A stretch of 22,466 nucleotides of DNA from Actinomycetes bacterium (GCA_021777285.1 JAJYDR010000021.1:1-22466); one strand, 5' to 3'; positions 15,086 to 22,208 are shown, numbered from the stretch's first letter. Program-made: numbers and translations. Notes: generated by a model from the sequence alone, not told the origin.

Positions 15086-16011
15086 ACCGGGTCGCGGTCG
15101 CCCTCGTGGGCGCCACCGCGTCGGGCAAGTCAGCCCTCGCGCACGCCCTCGCCCGTCGCGAACCCGATCGGGCCATCGTCGCCGTGGACGCGATGACCGT
15201 CTATCGCGGCATGGACATCGGCACGGCCAAGCCCAGCCTGGTGGAACGGCGCGAGGTGCCCTATTACCTGCTCGACCTCGTCGAACCCGATGAGGATTTC
15301 ACCGTCGCGATGTTCCAACGGTTGGCTCGCGAGGTGACGACCGAGATCTGGTCCAGGGGCGGTCGGGTCATCTACGTCGGCGGCACCGGTCTCTACGGGC
15401 GAGCCGTGCTCGACGACTACCAGATTCCAAGTCAGTACCCCGAGGTGCGTCGAGCCCTCGAGACACGATGGGCGGCTGGCGAGGCGTTGCACGAGGAGCT
15501 GGTCCGACGAGACCCGCTCGCAGCGGCGCGCATGGAACCGACCAACGCCCGACGGGTAATCCGTGCGCTCGAGGTCACGCTCGGCAGTGGCCGTCCATTC
15601 TCCTCGTTCGGTCCGGGCGTGGCGCAGTACGGACGGGTTCGCGTGGTCCAGGTTGGGTTGCGTGTCGCCATGGACGAGCTCGATCGGCGCGTCGAGGCAC
15701 GATTCCACAAATGGTTGGATGAGGGGTTGCTCGACGAGGTCCGCCGCCTCGCCGCCCGACCCGGTGGGGTGGGGCGCACGGCCCGCCAGGCCGTCGGTTA
15801 TCGGGAGTTGCTGGCGCACGTCGAAGATGGGGTGGACCTCGATCAGTGCGTGCGCGACGCCATCGCCCACAGCCGCCGACTGGCGCGACGCCAGCGCTCG
15901 TGGTTCGAGCGCGATCCGCGCGTCGAGTGGTTCGAGAGTCCCGAGGCGGCCCTGGCGCGCATGGAGCATGTGCTGAACGGCCCCGACGGCTTCGTGCGAG
16001 AATGGGACTAG
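15082..16011 (+). CDS. miaA: tRNA dimethylallyltransferase MiaA
   Basis: MiaA transfers a dimethylallyl group from DMAPP to A37 of tRNA; MiaB then thiomethylates it. The 309-residue protein carries the P-loop GATASGKS (10-17) and DAMTVYRGMDIGTAKP from D36, where most homologues begin DS. The dimethylallyl-transferase hallmark GGTGLYGRAVLDDY lies near 100-113. RRVIRALEV and RQAVGYREL are also family-typical. GTG 15082 shares four bases with the miaB stop (GTGA). Its stop TAG shares one base with the GTG of dapF. miaA beside hflX is a recurrent bacterial pairing (in E. coli separated by hfq); no hfq lies here. Confidence 0.96.
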   Translation: MNRVAVALVGATASGKSALAHALARREPDRAIVAVDAMTVYRGMDIGTAKPSLVERREVPYYLLDLVEPDEDFTVAMFQRLAREVTTEIWSRGGRVIYVGGTGLYGRAVLDDYQIPSQYPEVRRALETRWAAGEALHEELVRRDPLAAARMEPTNARRVIRALEVTLGSGRPFSSFGPGVAQYGRVRVVQVGLRVAMDELDRRVEARFHKWLDEGLLDEVRRLAARPGGVGRTARQAVGYRELLAHVEDGVDLDQCVRDAIAHSRRLARRQRSWFERDPRVEWFESPEAALARMEHVLNGPDGFVREWD

Positions 16012-16778
16012 TGACACTTCGGTACCTTCAAAAATGGCACGGCGCCGGCAACGACTTCCTGGTCGAGGTGATTGAGCACGGCACGGCGCCCTGGTGGGAT
16101 GAGGACCAGGTACGCGCGGTGTGCGACCGCGCCACCGGCGTCGGCGCGGACGGTCTGCTGCTCGCCACGGTCGGCTCCGAGGTGACAATGGTGCTCTACA
16201 ACGCCGACGGGAGCCGCGCCGAGATGTCGGGCAACGGTATCCGGTGCCTGGCTGCGGCGGTGCGTCGCTCGACGCGTGGCACGTGGGACGGGCTGGACGT
16301 CGTGACCGACGCCGGGCTGCGACACGTCACTTTGACCGGCGACCGCGATGGCGGGACGGGCAGCGTCGAGATGGGAGAAGTCGTCGTCGGACCCGGGCCC
16401 GCGGGGACGTTGGGGATCGCATCGGTCGGCAATCCGCACGTCGTGGTCGCTGACGACCCGACGTGGAGCGTCGAGGACCGAACAAAGTATGCCCAGGCGT
16501 GGTCCGACGCCGTCGGCGGGGCCAACGTCGAGTTCATCACGCCCGCGAGCACGAGCCGGATCGAGCTGCGCGTCTTCGAGCGCGGTGTCGGCTGGACGCT
16601 CGCGTGTGGCACCGGCAGCTGTGCGGTTGCCGCGGTGGGGCGATCCCACGGACTCTGCGGCGATGTGGTCACCGTCGCCAACCCTGGCGGTGACCTCGCG
16701 GTTCGCCTGAACGGCGACCGGGCAACCTTGAGCGGTCCGGTCCAGTTCGTCGCCAACGTCGAGTGGCTCGCGACTTGA
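16011..16778 (+). CDS. dapF: Diaminopimelate epimerase, variant active site
   Basis: DapF interconverts LL- and meso-diaminopimelate using two cysteines as acid and base. The 255-residue product starts with KWHGAGNDF and has the mirror-image two-domain layout of the family. The first active-site motif reads NADGSRAEMSGNGIR, so residue 73 is serine where the family has its first catalytic cysteine (C73 in Haemophilus influenzae). C79 lies six residues later. The second cysteine, C199 in ACGTGSC, is present and follows ERGVGWT, where ERGxGET is usual. ER and the GNG and GTG loops are intact. GTG 16011 overlaps the miaA stop by one base; in-frame ATG 16002 would add three residues. The 3' end overlaps hflX. 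It is the only DapF in the window and stands among other DAP genes, so it probably works. Confidence 0.93.
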   Translation: MTLRYLQKWHGAGNDFLVEVIEHGTAPWWDEDQVRAVCDRATGVGADGLLLATVGSEVTMVLYNADGSRAEMSGNGIRCLAAAVRRSTRGTWDGLDVVTDAGLRHVTLTGDRDGGTGSVEMGEVVVGPGPAGTLGIASVGNPHVVVADDPTWSVEDRTKYAQAWSDAVGGANVEFITPASTSRIELRVFERGVGWTLACGTGSCAVAAVGRSHGLCGDVVTVANPGGDLAVRLNGDRATLSGPVQFVANVEWLAT

Positions 16779-18055
16779 CCTACATCCCCTCGACCCTGAT
16801 CGATCGAACCTTCCGCGAGCGCATCGTGCTCGTGGGCGTGCAGTTCCCGGGCGTCACCGCCGAGGAGCTGGAACGTCAGTTGGACGAGTTGGCGCTGCTC
16901 GTGGACACCGCCGGCGCCGACGTGGTCGCGCGTATCGTCCAACGGCGCGACGCCCCGGATCCCGCGACGTTTCTTGGATCGGGCAAGGTAGAGGAGCTAC
17001 GCGAGATCTGCCTCGCGCTCGACTCGGACACGGTGGTCTTTGAGCACGCGCTCTCGCCGGCCCAACAGCGCAACCTCGAGAAGATCCTGGGTCGCACGGC
17101 GATTGACCGCACTGCGGTGATCTTGGATATCTTCGCCCAGAATGCCCGTACCCCCGAGGGCAAGGCCCAGGTCGAGCTCGCGTTGCTCCAGTACCGCTTG
17201 CCGCGACTGCGCCGCGCGGGGGGTTCGTTGTCCCAGCAGGCCGGTGGCATCGGCACACGCGGCCCTGGCGAGACCCAACTCGAAGTCGACCGCCGGCGGC
17301 TCGTGCATCGGATTCACCGAATCCGTGAGGAGCTCAAGGAGATCGACCGTACGCGCGGCGTCCAGCGCCAGGGTCGTGATCGCGGGCGTCACCGTGAGTT
17401 GACCCTGGTCGGCTACACCAACGCCGGTAAGTCGTCGATGCTCAACGCGCTCACCGACGCCGGCGTGGGCGTGGAGGACCGGCTGTTCGCGACCCTTGAC
17501 CCACGGACCCGCCAGCGCCAACTCCCCGGCGGGGAGACCGTGCTCGTCACCGACACTGTCGGGTTCATCTCGAACCTGCCCCACGAGTTGGTCGAGGCCT
17601 TCATGAGCACGCTTCGCTCGGTGCAGTTGGCGGACCTGCTGGTCCACGTCGTGGACGCGGCGAGCGAGAACGCCGAGGAGCAGATCGCCGCCGTGCACGA
17701 GGTGCTCGGCACGATCGGCGCCGATCACGTCCCCGAGCTCCTCGTCTTTAACAAGGCCGACGTCCCGGGCTCTCGGGCCCGCGACCTCGCCAATCTCTAC
17801 CCGGGCAGCGTCTTCGTCTCGGCCCTGACCGGCGAGAACCTCGACGCAGTCATAACTGCGATCGGTGAGCGCCTTCGCATCGAGGACCGTACGATCACCG
17901 TGCGCTTCCCGCTCGACCGTGGCGACCTTGTCGCGGCCGCGCATCGTGAAGGAGACGTGCTCGAGACGACGGTCGAGGAGAACGCGATGGTGCTTCGCAT
18001 CGCCCTTGACCCGGTGGGGGCGGCGCGCTTTGGCGAATGGCGGGTCGCCCCATGA
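16763..18055 (+). CDS. hflX: Ribosome-associated GTPase HflX
   Basis: HflX is a GTPase that binds the 50S subunit and splits stalled or stressed ribosomes. The 430 residues show the N-terminal HflX domain (FLGSGKVEEL near 70-80, GGIGTRGPGETQLE near 172-185) and a short coiled linker. The G domain follows: G1 GYTNAGKSS with K223, G3 DTVGF, G4 NKAD and G5 SALTGEN. A short C-terminal domain ends in FGEWRVAP. GTG 16763 overlaps dapF by 16 bases. TTG 16775 gives a four-base TTGA overlap like that of thrB and the exporter, and is an equally good start. The stop overlaps the dapC start (ATGA). The gene sits in one tightly overlapped run from miaB to dapC. Confidence 0.95.
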   Translation: MARDLTYIPSTLIDRTFRERIVLVGVQFPGVTAEELERQLDELALLVDTAGADVVARIVQRRDAPDPATFLGSGKVEELREICLALDSDTVVFEHALSPAQQRNLEKILGRTAIDRTAVILDIFAQNARTPEGKAQVELALLQYRLPRLRRAGGSLSQQAGGIGTRGPGETQLEVDRRRLVHRIHRIREELKEIDRTRGVQRQGRDRGRHRELTLVGYTNAGKSSMLNALTDAGVGVEDRLFATLDPRTRQRQLPGGETVLVTDTVGFISNLPHELVEAFMSTLRSVQLADLLVHVVDAASENAEEQIAAVHEVLGTIGADHVPELLVFNKADVPGSRARDLANLYPGSVFVSALTGENLDAVITAIGERLRIEDRTITVRFPLDRGDLVAAAHREGDVLETTVEENAMVLRIALDPVGAARFGEWRVAP

Positions 18056-19158
18056 CCTTCACGCCGCCGCCGTATCCCTACGAGCGGCTCGACGGGATTA
18101 AGCGGATCGCGGGCGCCCACGACGGTGGTGCGATCGACTGCTCGATCGGAACACCAATCGACCCGCCGCCCCCCGCGGTACTCGAGGAACTGGCCCGCGG
18201 CGCGGGCGCGCGCGGGTACCCGCCGTCGGCCGGCACTGAGGACTTTCGACGAAGTGCGAGCGGTTGGCTCGAACGCCGCTTCGGGGTCGAGATCGGCCCC
18301 GAAGAGCTCGCCGCCTGCGTGGGAACGAAGGAGTTCGTGGCCTCACTCGCGGGTTACCTGCACCTGAACGCTCCCGACAAGGACACGGTCTTGTTCCCCG
18401 CGATCAGCTATCCCACGTACGCGATGGGCGCGACACTGGCCGGGCTTCGCGCGGTGGCGGTGCCCGTTCGCGACGGACGGTTGGACCTCGCGAGCGTGGC
18501 GGCTTCCGACGTGGCGCGGGCCCTGGTGCTCTGGAGCAACTCGCCGTCGAATCCGACGGGCGGCCTCGAGGACTTAGAGGCCGTCGCGGCCTGGGGACGA
18601 CGTCACGGTGTTCTCGTAGCCAGTGACGAGTGTTACGCCGACTACACCTGGTCGAGCGAGGCGACGACGATCCTGCGCACCGGCACGTCAGGCGTGCTCG
18701 CGCTGCACTCCGCGTCGAAGCGGTCGAACCTGGCGGGGCTACGGGTCGGCTTCTACGCCGGTGACCCCGACGTCGTCACGTACCTTCGAGCGGTGCGCCA
18801 GCACGCGGGACTCATGGTTCCCGGTCCGGTCCAGGCGGCCGCGGCCGTGGCGTATAACGATGAGGAACACGTCACAGCGCAGCGGGATCGGTACCAACGA
18901 CGACTCACGACACTGTCGGACGCGTTGAATGCCTTCGGTGTGGATGCGCCACTACCCGAGGGGGGCTTCTATCTGTGGTGTCGACAAGCGGGACTCGACG
19001 GTTGGGCACTCGCCGAGCGGCTGGCCGCGGTCAGCGCCGTTGTGTCGAGCCCCGGTGAGCTTTACGGCGGCGCGGGCGCGGCGTATGTGCGCATCGCGGT
19101 CGTCCAGCCGACCGAGCGGATCGAACTCGCCGCGTCGCGGCTCGCGGGCGCGAACTGA
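18052..19158 (+). CDS. dapC: N-succinyldiaminopimelate aminotransferase, actinobacterial type
   Basis: This PLP enzyme of fold type I transaminates N-succinyl-2-amino-6-ketopimelate with glutamate. The 368 residues begin with FTPPPYPYERL, a start typical of the actinobacterial DapC family. They continue with DCSIGTPIDPPP, the substrate/PLP region ATLAG, and NSPSNPTGG. Next come ASDECYADY, with the PLP-binding aspartate and tyrosine, and the Schiff-base lysine K223 in SASKRSNLAG. HAGLMVPGPVQAA and GGFYLW are further matches. The start ATG 18052 shares four bases with the hflX stop. dapD starts 20 bases downstream with its own putative -10. In M. tuberculosis dapC is not in this neighbourhood. 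Other class I aminotransferases are similar, but the motifs and the dapD-dapE neighbours make DapC the best call. Confidence 0.92.
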   Translation: MTFTPPPYPYERLDGIKRIAGAHDGGAIDCSIGTPIDPPPPAVLEELARGAGARGYPPSAGTEDFRRSASGWLERRFGVEIGPEELAACVGTKEFVASLAGYLHLNAPDKDTVLFPAISYPTYAMGATLAGLRAVAVPVRDGRLDLASVAASDVARALVLWSNSPSNPTGGLEDLEAVAAWGRRHGVLVASDECYADYTWSSEATTILRTGTSGVLALHSASKRSNLAGLRVGFYAGDPDVVTYLRAVRQHAGLMVPGPVQAAAAVAYNDEEHVTAQRDRYQRRLTTLSDALNAFGVDAPLPEGGFYLWCRQAGLDGWALAERLAAVSAVVSSPGELYGGAGAAYVRIAVVQPTERIELAASRLAGAN

Positions 19159-19166
19159 CCCAACGG

Positions 19167-19172
19167 TACGAT
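19167..19172 (+). promoter_or_regulatory. Putative -10 element of dapD
   Basis: TACGAT lies six bases before the ATG at 19179, in the 20-base space after dapC. No Shine-Dalgarno site is present. Confidence 0.5.
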
Positions 19173-19178
19173 GAAGCC

Positions 19179-20003
19179 ATGACGACCCTGGCGAATCGAA
19201 TCGACGCGTGGTACGAGCAGATCGCCACGCTGACCCCCGATGACGTCGAGGCGCGTCGTGACGTCGAGTTGGCAATCACGATGCTCGACGATGGCCAGTT
19301 GCGGGTTCTCGACGTCGAGCCCGGCGGCGAGGTGACGGTCCACGAGTGGGTCCGTCGAGCGATCCTGCTCCTCTTCCGCTTGCGCGGCCTCGAACGAAGT
19401 GAGGTCGGACCTTTCGAGTACCTCGACAAACTCGAGTTGAAGCGTGATTACGAACGGCGAGGTGTTCGCGTCGTGCCCGGCGCATCGGCTCGGCGAGGCA
19501 GTTACCTCAGTCCCGGGGTCATCTTGATGCCAAGCTACGTCAACATCGGCGCTTGGATCGGGCCGGGCACGATGGTCGACACCTGGGCGACCGTGGGAAG
19601 TTGTGCGCACATCGGGGCGAACGTCCACCTAGCTGGTGGGGTCGGTATCGGTGGGGTGCTCGAGCCGGCGAACGCTGTGCCGGTCGTCATCGAGGACGAC
19701 GCGTTCATCGGCAGTCGGTGCATGGTCGTCGAAGGCGCCCGGGTCGGACGAGGCTCGGTATTGGGCGCCGGGACGATCCTCAACCCGTCGATCCCGGTCA
19801 TCGACGCGGCCACGGGCGAGGAGGTCTCGCGCGGACACGTACCCGATTACTGCGTGGCCGTTTCGGCGAGCCGCCGTCGTGAATTCCCGGGTGGCGAGTT
19901 CTATCTTCCCTGCGTGTTGATCATCCGTCGACTGAGCGAAGGTGAGCGACACGACAAAGTCGCGCTCAACCAGGTACTGCGCGAACACGGTGTCGCCACG
20001 TGA
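19179..20003 (+). CDS. dapD: Tetrahydrodipicolinate N-succinyltransferase, E. coli type
   Basis: DapD transfers succinyl from succinyl-CoA to tetrahydrodipicolinate, committing the cell to the succinylase branch. The product has 274 residues, the length of E. coli DapD. An N-terminal helical domain contains LDDGQLRVLD and HEWVRRAILLLFRL. The left-handed beta-helix of hexapeptide repeats follows from about residue 100, with MPSYVNIGAW, MVDTWATVGSCA, and HLAGGVGIGGVLEP near-identical to the E. coli protein. The trimeric helix holds the active sites at subunit borders. Mycobacteria and many other actinobacteria use a different, longer DapD, so this type is notable here. The stop overlaps the dapE start (GTGA). 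Confidence 0.96.
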   Translation: MTTLANRIDAWYEQIATLTPDDVEARRDVELAITMLDDGQLRVLDVEPGGEVTVHEWVRRAILLLFRLRGLERSEVGPFEYLDKLELKRDYERRGVRVVPGASARRGSYLSPGVILMPSYVNIGAWIGPGTMVDTWATVGSCAHIGANVHLAGGVGIGGVLEPANAVPVVIEDDAFIGSRCMVVEGARVGRGSVLGAGTILNPSIPVIDAATGEEVSRGHVPDYCVAVSASRRREFPGGEFYLPCVLIIRRLSEGERHDKVALNQVLREHGVAT

Positions 20004-21049
20004 CGCGACTCGATCGAGCGCTGGACCTAGTCCTGATCGACTCGGTGAGTGGCCGCGAAGCGGCAATCGCCGACTACGTCGTCCATCGGCTTTCGTCCAA
20101 CCCACGTCTGGACATCGAGCGGATCGGTGACAACGTGGTGGCTCGAACGACCGGATCACACTCGACCCGGTTGATTGTCGCCGGACACCTCGACACCGTC
20201 CCCGGGGACCCGCACCGCGCGCGCATCGAGGGCGATGTGCTCACGGGGCTCGGCGCGTGCGACATGAAGGGGTCGCTGTCGGTGATGGTGGACCTCGCGA
20301 GCGACGACAGGCCACATCGAGTCGAGTTGACCTGGGTGTTCTATGCGCGCGAGGAGATTACGCGCGTGGAATCGGGACTCCGTGAACTGATTGAGCTGCG
20401 GCCCGACCTCGTAGTGGGCGACGTGGCGGTGCTGGCTGAGCCGACGGGCGGCGTCGTCGAGGTCGGCTGCCAAGGCACGTTGCGTGCAGCCGTCACGATG
20501 GCGGGCGTTCGTGCGCACACCGCGCGGCCGTTCATGGGGACCAACGCCATTCACCGGCTCGGTGCGATCATCGCGCGGGTCGCTGACTACGTGCCCCGGG
20601 TCGTCGCGATCGACGGCGTCGAGTTCACCGAGCAGATGCAAGTCGTGATGGTCGATGGTGGGGTGGCGGGCAATGTCGTGCCTGATGTCGCACGATGTGT
20701 CATCAACTACCGCTTCGCACCGGACCGATCGCACCTCGACGCCGAATCAGCGCTCCGGGCGTTCCTGGGTCCGCTTATCGACGTTGGGGACTCGATCGAG
20801 GTGCAGGACTGGGCGCCGGCGGCGCTTCCCAGCCTCGATGAGCTGCGGTTACGGGCGCTCGAGACACTCTCGAACAGTGCGGCACGCGCGAAGGTGGGCT
20901 GGACTGATGTGGCGACGTTCCAGGAGCTCGGCATACCGGCAGCGAACTTCGGCGCCGGCGATCCGTTGCTCGCCCATCACCCCGATGAGCGAGTTTCGGG
21001 GAGTGAGCTTGAGCACTTCGCGCGGGTACTCAGCGACTGGATCGACTAG
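20000..21049 (+). CDS. dapE: Succinyl-diaminopimelate desuccinylase, actinobacterial type
   Basis: DapE is a zinc M20 peptidase-like hydrolase that removes succinate to give LL-diaminopimelate, the substrate of DapF. The 349-residue product carries H63 and D65 in GHLDTVPG, bridging D88 in CDMKG, and catalytic E118 with metal ligand E119. E147 lies in AEPTGG, and H326 in LAHHPDE near the C-terminus. The lid/dimer domain with NAIHRLG lies in the middle. GCQGTLRAAV and VAGNVVPD match the Gram-positive/actinobacterial DapE subfamily. The GTG start shares four bases with the dapD stop. No gene follows on this strand for 1.3 kb. Confidence 0.94.
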   Translation: MTRLDRALDLVLIDSVSGREAAIADYVVHRLSSNPRLDIERIGDNVVARTTGSHSTRLIVAGHLDTVPGDPHRARIEGDVLTGLGACDMKGSLSVMVDLASDDRPHRVELTWVFYAREEITRVESGLRELIELRPDLVVGDVAVLAEPTGGVVEVGCQGTLRAAVTMAGVRAHTARPFMGTNAIHRLGAIIARVADYVPRVVAIDGVEFTEQMQVVMVDGGVAGNVVPDVARCVINYRFAPDRSHLDAESALRAFLGPLIDVGDSIEVQDWAPAALPSLDELRLRALETLSNSAARAKVGWTDVATFQELGIPAANFGAGDPLLAHHPDERVSGSELEHFARVLSDWID

Positions 21050-21076
21050 CGCGCGAGCACAACAATCGTGGCGCGC
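21049..21076 (+). terminator. Possible terminator after dapE
   Basis: GCGCGC (21049-21054) and CAC (21058-21060) pair with GTGGCGCGC (21068-21076) around a 3-nt bulge and a 7-nt loop. It begins on the last base of the dapE stop codon. No T-tract follows. Confidence 0.35.
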
Positions 21077-21336
21077 CTGATCCACAGGGCCGTACGAAGG
21101 AAGTGCCACTCGCTCGAGTTGGGTGATGTCCTGGTCGTCGTGGTGCCTGGAAAATCCGTGATGGATTGCTGGCGCCTGGATCATCGTGAGCACGACGGCG
21201 TGTGCGGCGAGCACGGCGAGAGCGAGGGCGGGGAGTCGGTGGGCCCGTGGCGCAGCCACCAGAGCGATCCGATATCTTCAATTGCCCGGGTCGGGGCGAC
21301 CGCAGCCGAGATCTGTCGGACGTGGGTGTCGCGCGA

Positions 21337-21359
21337 TGAGAGCCACTGACCTGCTCTCA
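21337..21359. repeat. 7-bp inverted repeat between dapE and lexA
   Basis: TGAGAGC (21337-21343) and GCTCTCA (21353-21359) enclose nine bases. An overlapping alternative stem CTCTC/GAGAG lies at 21354-21365. It may end transcripts coming from lexA on the minus strand; no T-tract is seen. Confidence 0.3.
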
Positions 21360-21375
21360 CGAGAGGGAATGCGGA

Positions 21376-21456
21376 TTACGCGACGATCGCCACCGTGAGT
21401 CCGAGCCCGACGAGATAGAGGTCGGCACCAAGTAACAGCATGTGCATTAACGACAT
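21376..21456 (-). CDS. Possible 26-residue hydrophobic peptide after lexA
   Basis: The reading frame begins 21 bases after the lexA stop, in the same frame, and encodes a single hydrophobic segment ending LYLVGLGLTVAIVA. No Shine-Dalgarno site is visible and no family is recognised. It could be a small membrane peptide co-transcribed with lexA, as SOS regulons sometimes include, or a decayed fragment. It would be invisible to normal gene callers because of its length. Reality as a gene is doubtful. Confidence 0.2.
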   Translation of the reverse strand: MSLMHMLLLGADLYLVGLGLTVAIVA

Positions 21457-21477
21457 TCTAAATCGGGCAGAAAACGC

Positions 21478-22101
21478 CTAATAGTTGCGCATGACCGCAA
21501 TCACACGACCGAAGATCGTCACGTCTGCGGAGTCGAATTCCATCGGTTCCATCGATTGATTTTCTGGCTTCAACACAACGCGGGCGCCCTGGGGGAAGAA
21601 GCGCTTGACCGTTGCCTCGCCTTCGGGCAACCCAGCCACCACGATCTCACCAGTCTCGGCGGTGGCCTGGCGATTGACGACGAGCAGGTCGCCGGGCATG
21701 ATCCCCGCATCGATCATTGATTCGCCTCGAACCTGGAGGACGAAGCTGTCACCGCGTCCGGCGAGTTGCGCGGGCACTGTCATCATCTCATGAAGACTTT
21801 CGGTGGCGAGCACGCCGGTTCCGGCGGCTACGTCGCCGACGAAGGGGATGCTCCGTACTGACGCGTCCGGCGCCATCGAATCAGCGTCCAGGCGCACCGT
21901 CAGCGTCCGGGGTTGCTGAGGATTCTTCGCGATGTAGCCCGCGTCGCGGAGCACCGTGATGTGGTTCGCCACCGTCGCGGGTGATTTCAACCCGACGTGA
22001 TCGCCAATCTCGCGGATCGTGGGGGGGAAGTTCCGTTCGCGCTGGCAGGCGATGATGAACTCGAGGATCTGACGGCGCATGGGGGTGAGGACCTCAGCCA
22101 T
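21478..22101 (-). CDS. lexA: SOS-response repressor LexA
   Basis: LexA represses DNA-damage genes and inactivates itself by RecA-stimulated self-cleavage. From ATG 22101 it has 207 residues. The N-terminal winged helix (about 1-68) includes FPPTIREIGDHVGLKSPATV, the helix-turn-helix. The cleavage site is A93-G94 in VGDVAAGTGVL. The catalytic dyad is S128 in RGESM and K166 in ATVKRFF. The start is fixed by AAAGGAG four bases upstream; the frame is open eight codons further, but that part contains the operator. Two LexA boxes and a clear promoter lie upstream, so the gene is autoregulated. It is convergent with dapE and divergent from the secreted-protein gene. recA is not in the window. Confidence 0.97.
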   Translation of the reverse strand: MAEVLTPMRRQILEFIIACQRERNFPPTIREIGDHVGLKSPATVANHITVLRDAGYIAKNPQQPRTLTVRLDADSMAPDASVRSIPFVGDVAAGTGVLATESLHEMMTVPAQLAGRGDSFVLQVRGESMIDAGIMPGDLLVVNRQATAETGEIVVAGLPEGEATVKRFFPQGARVVLKPENQSMEPMEFDSADVTIFGRVIAVMRNY

Positions 22102-22105
22102 GGCA

Positions 22106-22112
22106 CTCCTTT
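22106..22112 (-). promoter_or_regulatory. Ribosome binding site of lexA
   Basis: On the minus strand AAAGGAG lies four bases before the ATG at 22101 and decides between this start and the upstream in-frame TTG at 22125. Confidence 0.85.
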
Positions 22113-22118
22113 CACGAA

Positions 22119-22132
22119 CGAACAACTGTTCG
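22119..22132. promoter_or_regulatory. LexA box 1 (proximal operator)
   Basis: CGAACAACTGTTCG has perfect CGAAC-N4-GTTCG arms, the Gram-positive/actinobacterial SOS box core, and one more matching flanking pair on each side (22118 and 22133). It starts just downstream of the lexA -10 and covers the expected transcription start. Confidence 0.88.
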
Positions 22133-22133
22133 T

Positions 22134-22162
22134 AGCGTAGCGACTGGGGCGCTGGAAATCAA
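22134..22162 (-). promoter_or_regulatory. lexA promoter
   Basis: On the minus strand TTGATT (22162-22157) and TACGCT (22139-22134) are separated by 17 bases, a good vegetative sigma-factor promoter. The expected start is about seven bases after the -10, giving a leader of roughly 25 bases that contains the Shine-Dalgarno site. Confidence 0.65.
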
Positions 22163-22173
22163 ACACCTGTTCG
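22160..22173. promoter_or_regulatory. LexA box 2 (distal, imperfect)
   Basis: CAAACACCTGTTCG matches CGAAC-N4-GTTCG except for one base. It overlaps the upstream edge of the lexA -35 and is centred 41 bp from box 1, close to four helical turns, so two LexA dimers could sit on the same face. Confidence 0.6.
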
Positions 22174-22208
22174 TACGACGTGCCAAGAGTTCGTTGCTCG
22201 ATAGTTGG

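Larger units (their letters stand above)
21050..21477. other. 428-bp region with no recognisable gene
   Basis: This space lies between the converging dapE and lexA. All open frames are short and none looks like a known family. On the minus strand a frame from 21259 opens with a hydrophobic, signal-like stretch (PALALAVLAAHAVVLTMI) and GC-rich third positions. It then runs antisense into dapE, so it may be the remnant of a small exported or membrane protein. Another minus frame (21360 to 21181, GTG start, 59 residues) is equally unsupported. The plus-strand frame 21068-21349 has an unlikely composition. In mycobacteria a LysM-domain gene lies near lexA; I looked for a LysM motif here and found none. 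Confidence 0.5.

Noticed and set aside
15187..15207. MiaA motif variant DAMTVYR instead of DSMQVYR
   Set aside because: The aspartate and YRGMDIGTAKP are intact, and positions around them vary in other MiaA proteins, so this is not evidence of lost function.
20849..21259. 136-codon minus-strand gene overlapping dapE
   Set aside because: Only the first part, outside dapE, looks coding; the rest is antisense to conserved DapE motifs and has no recognisable domain. Mentioned only as a possible remnant.
22099..22125. Earlier lexA start (TTG 22125)
   Set aside because: It lies inside LexA box 1, and AAAGGAG is correctly placed for the ATG at 22101.
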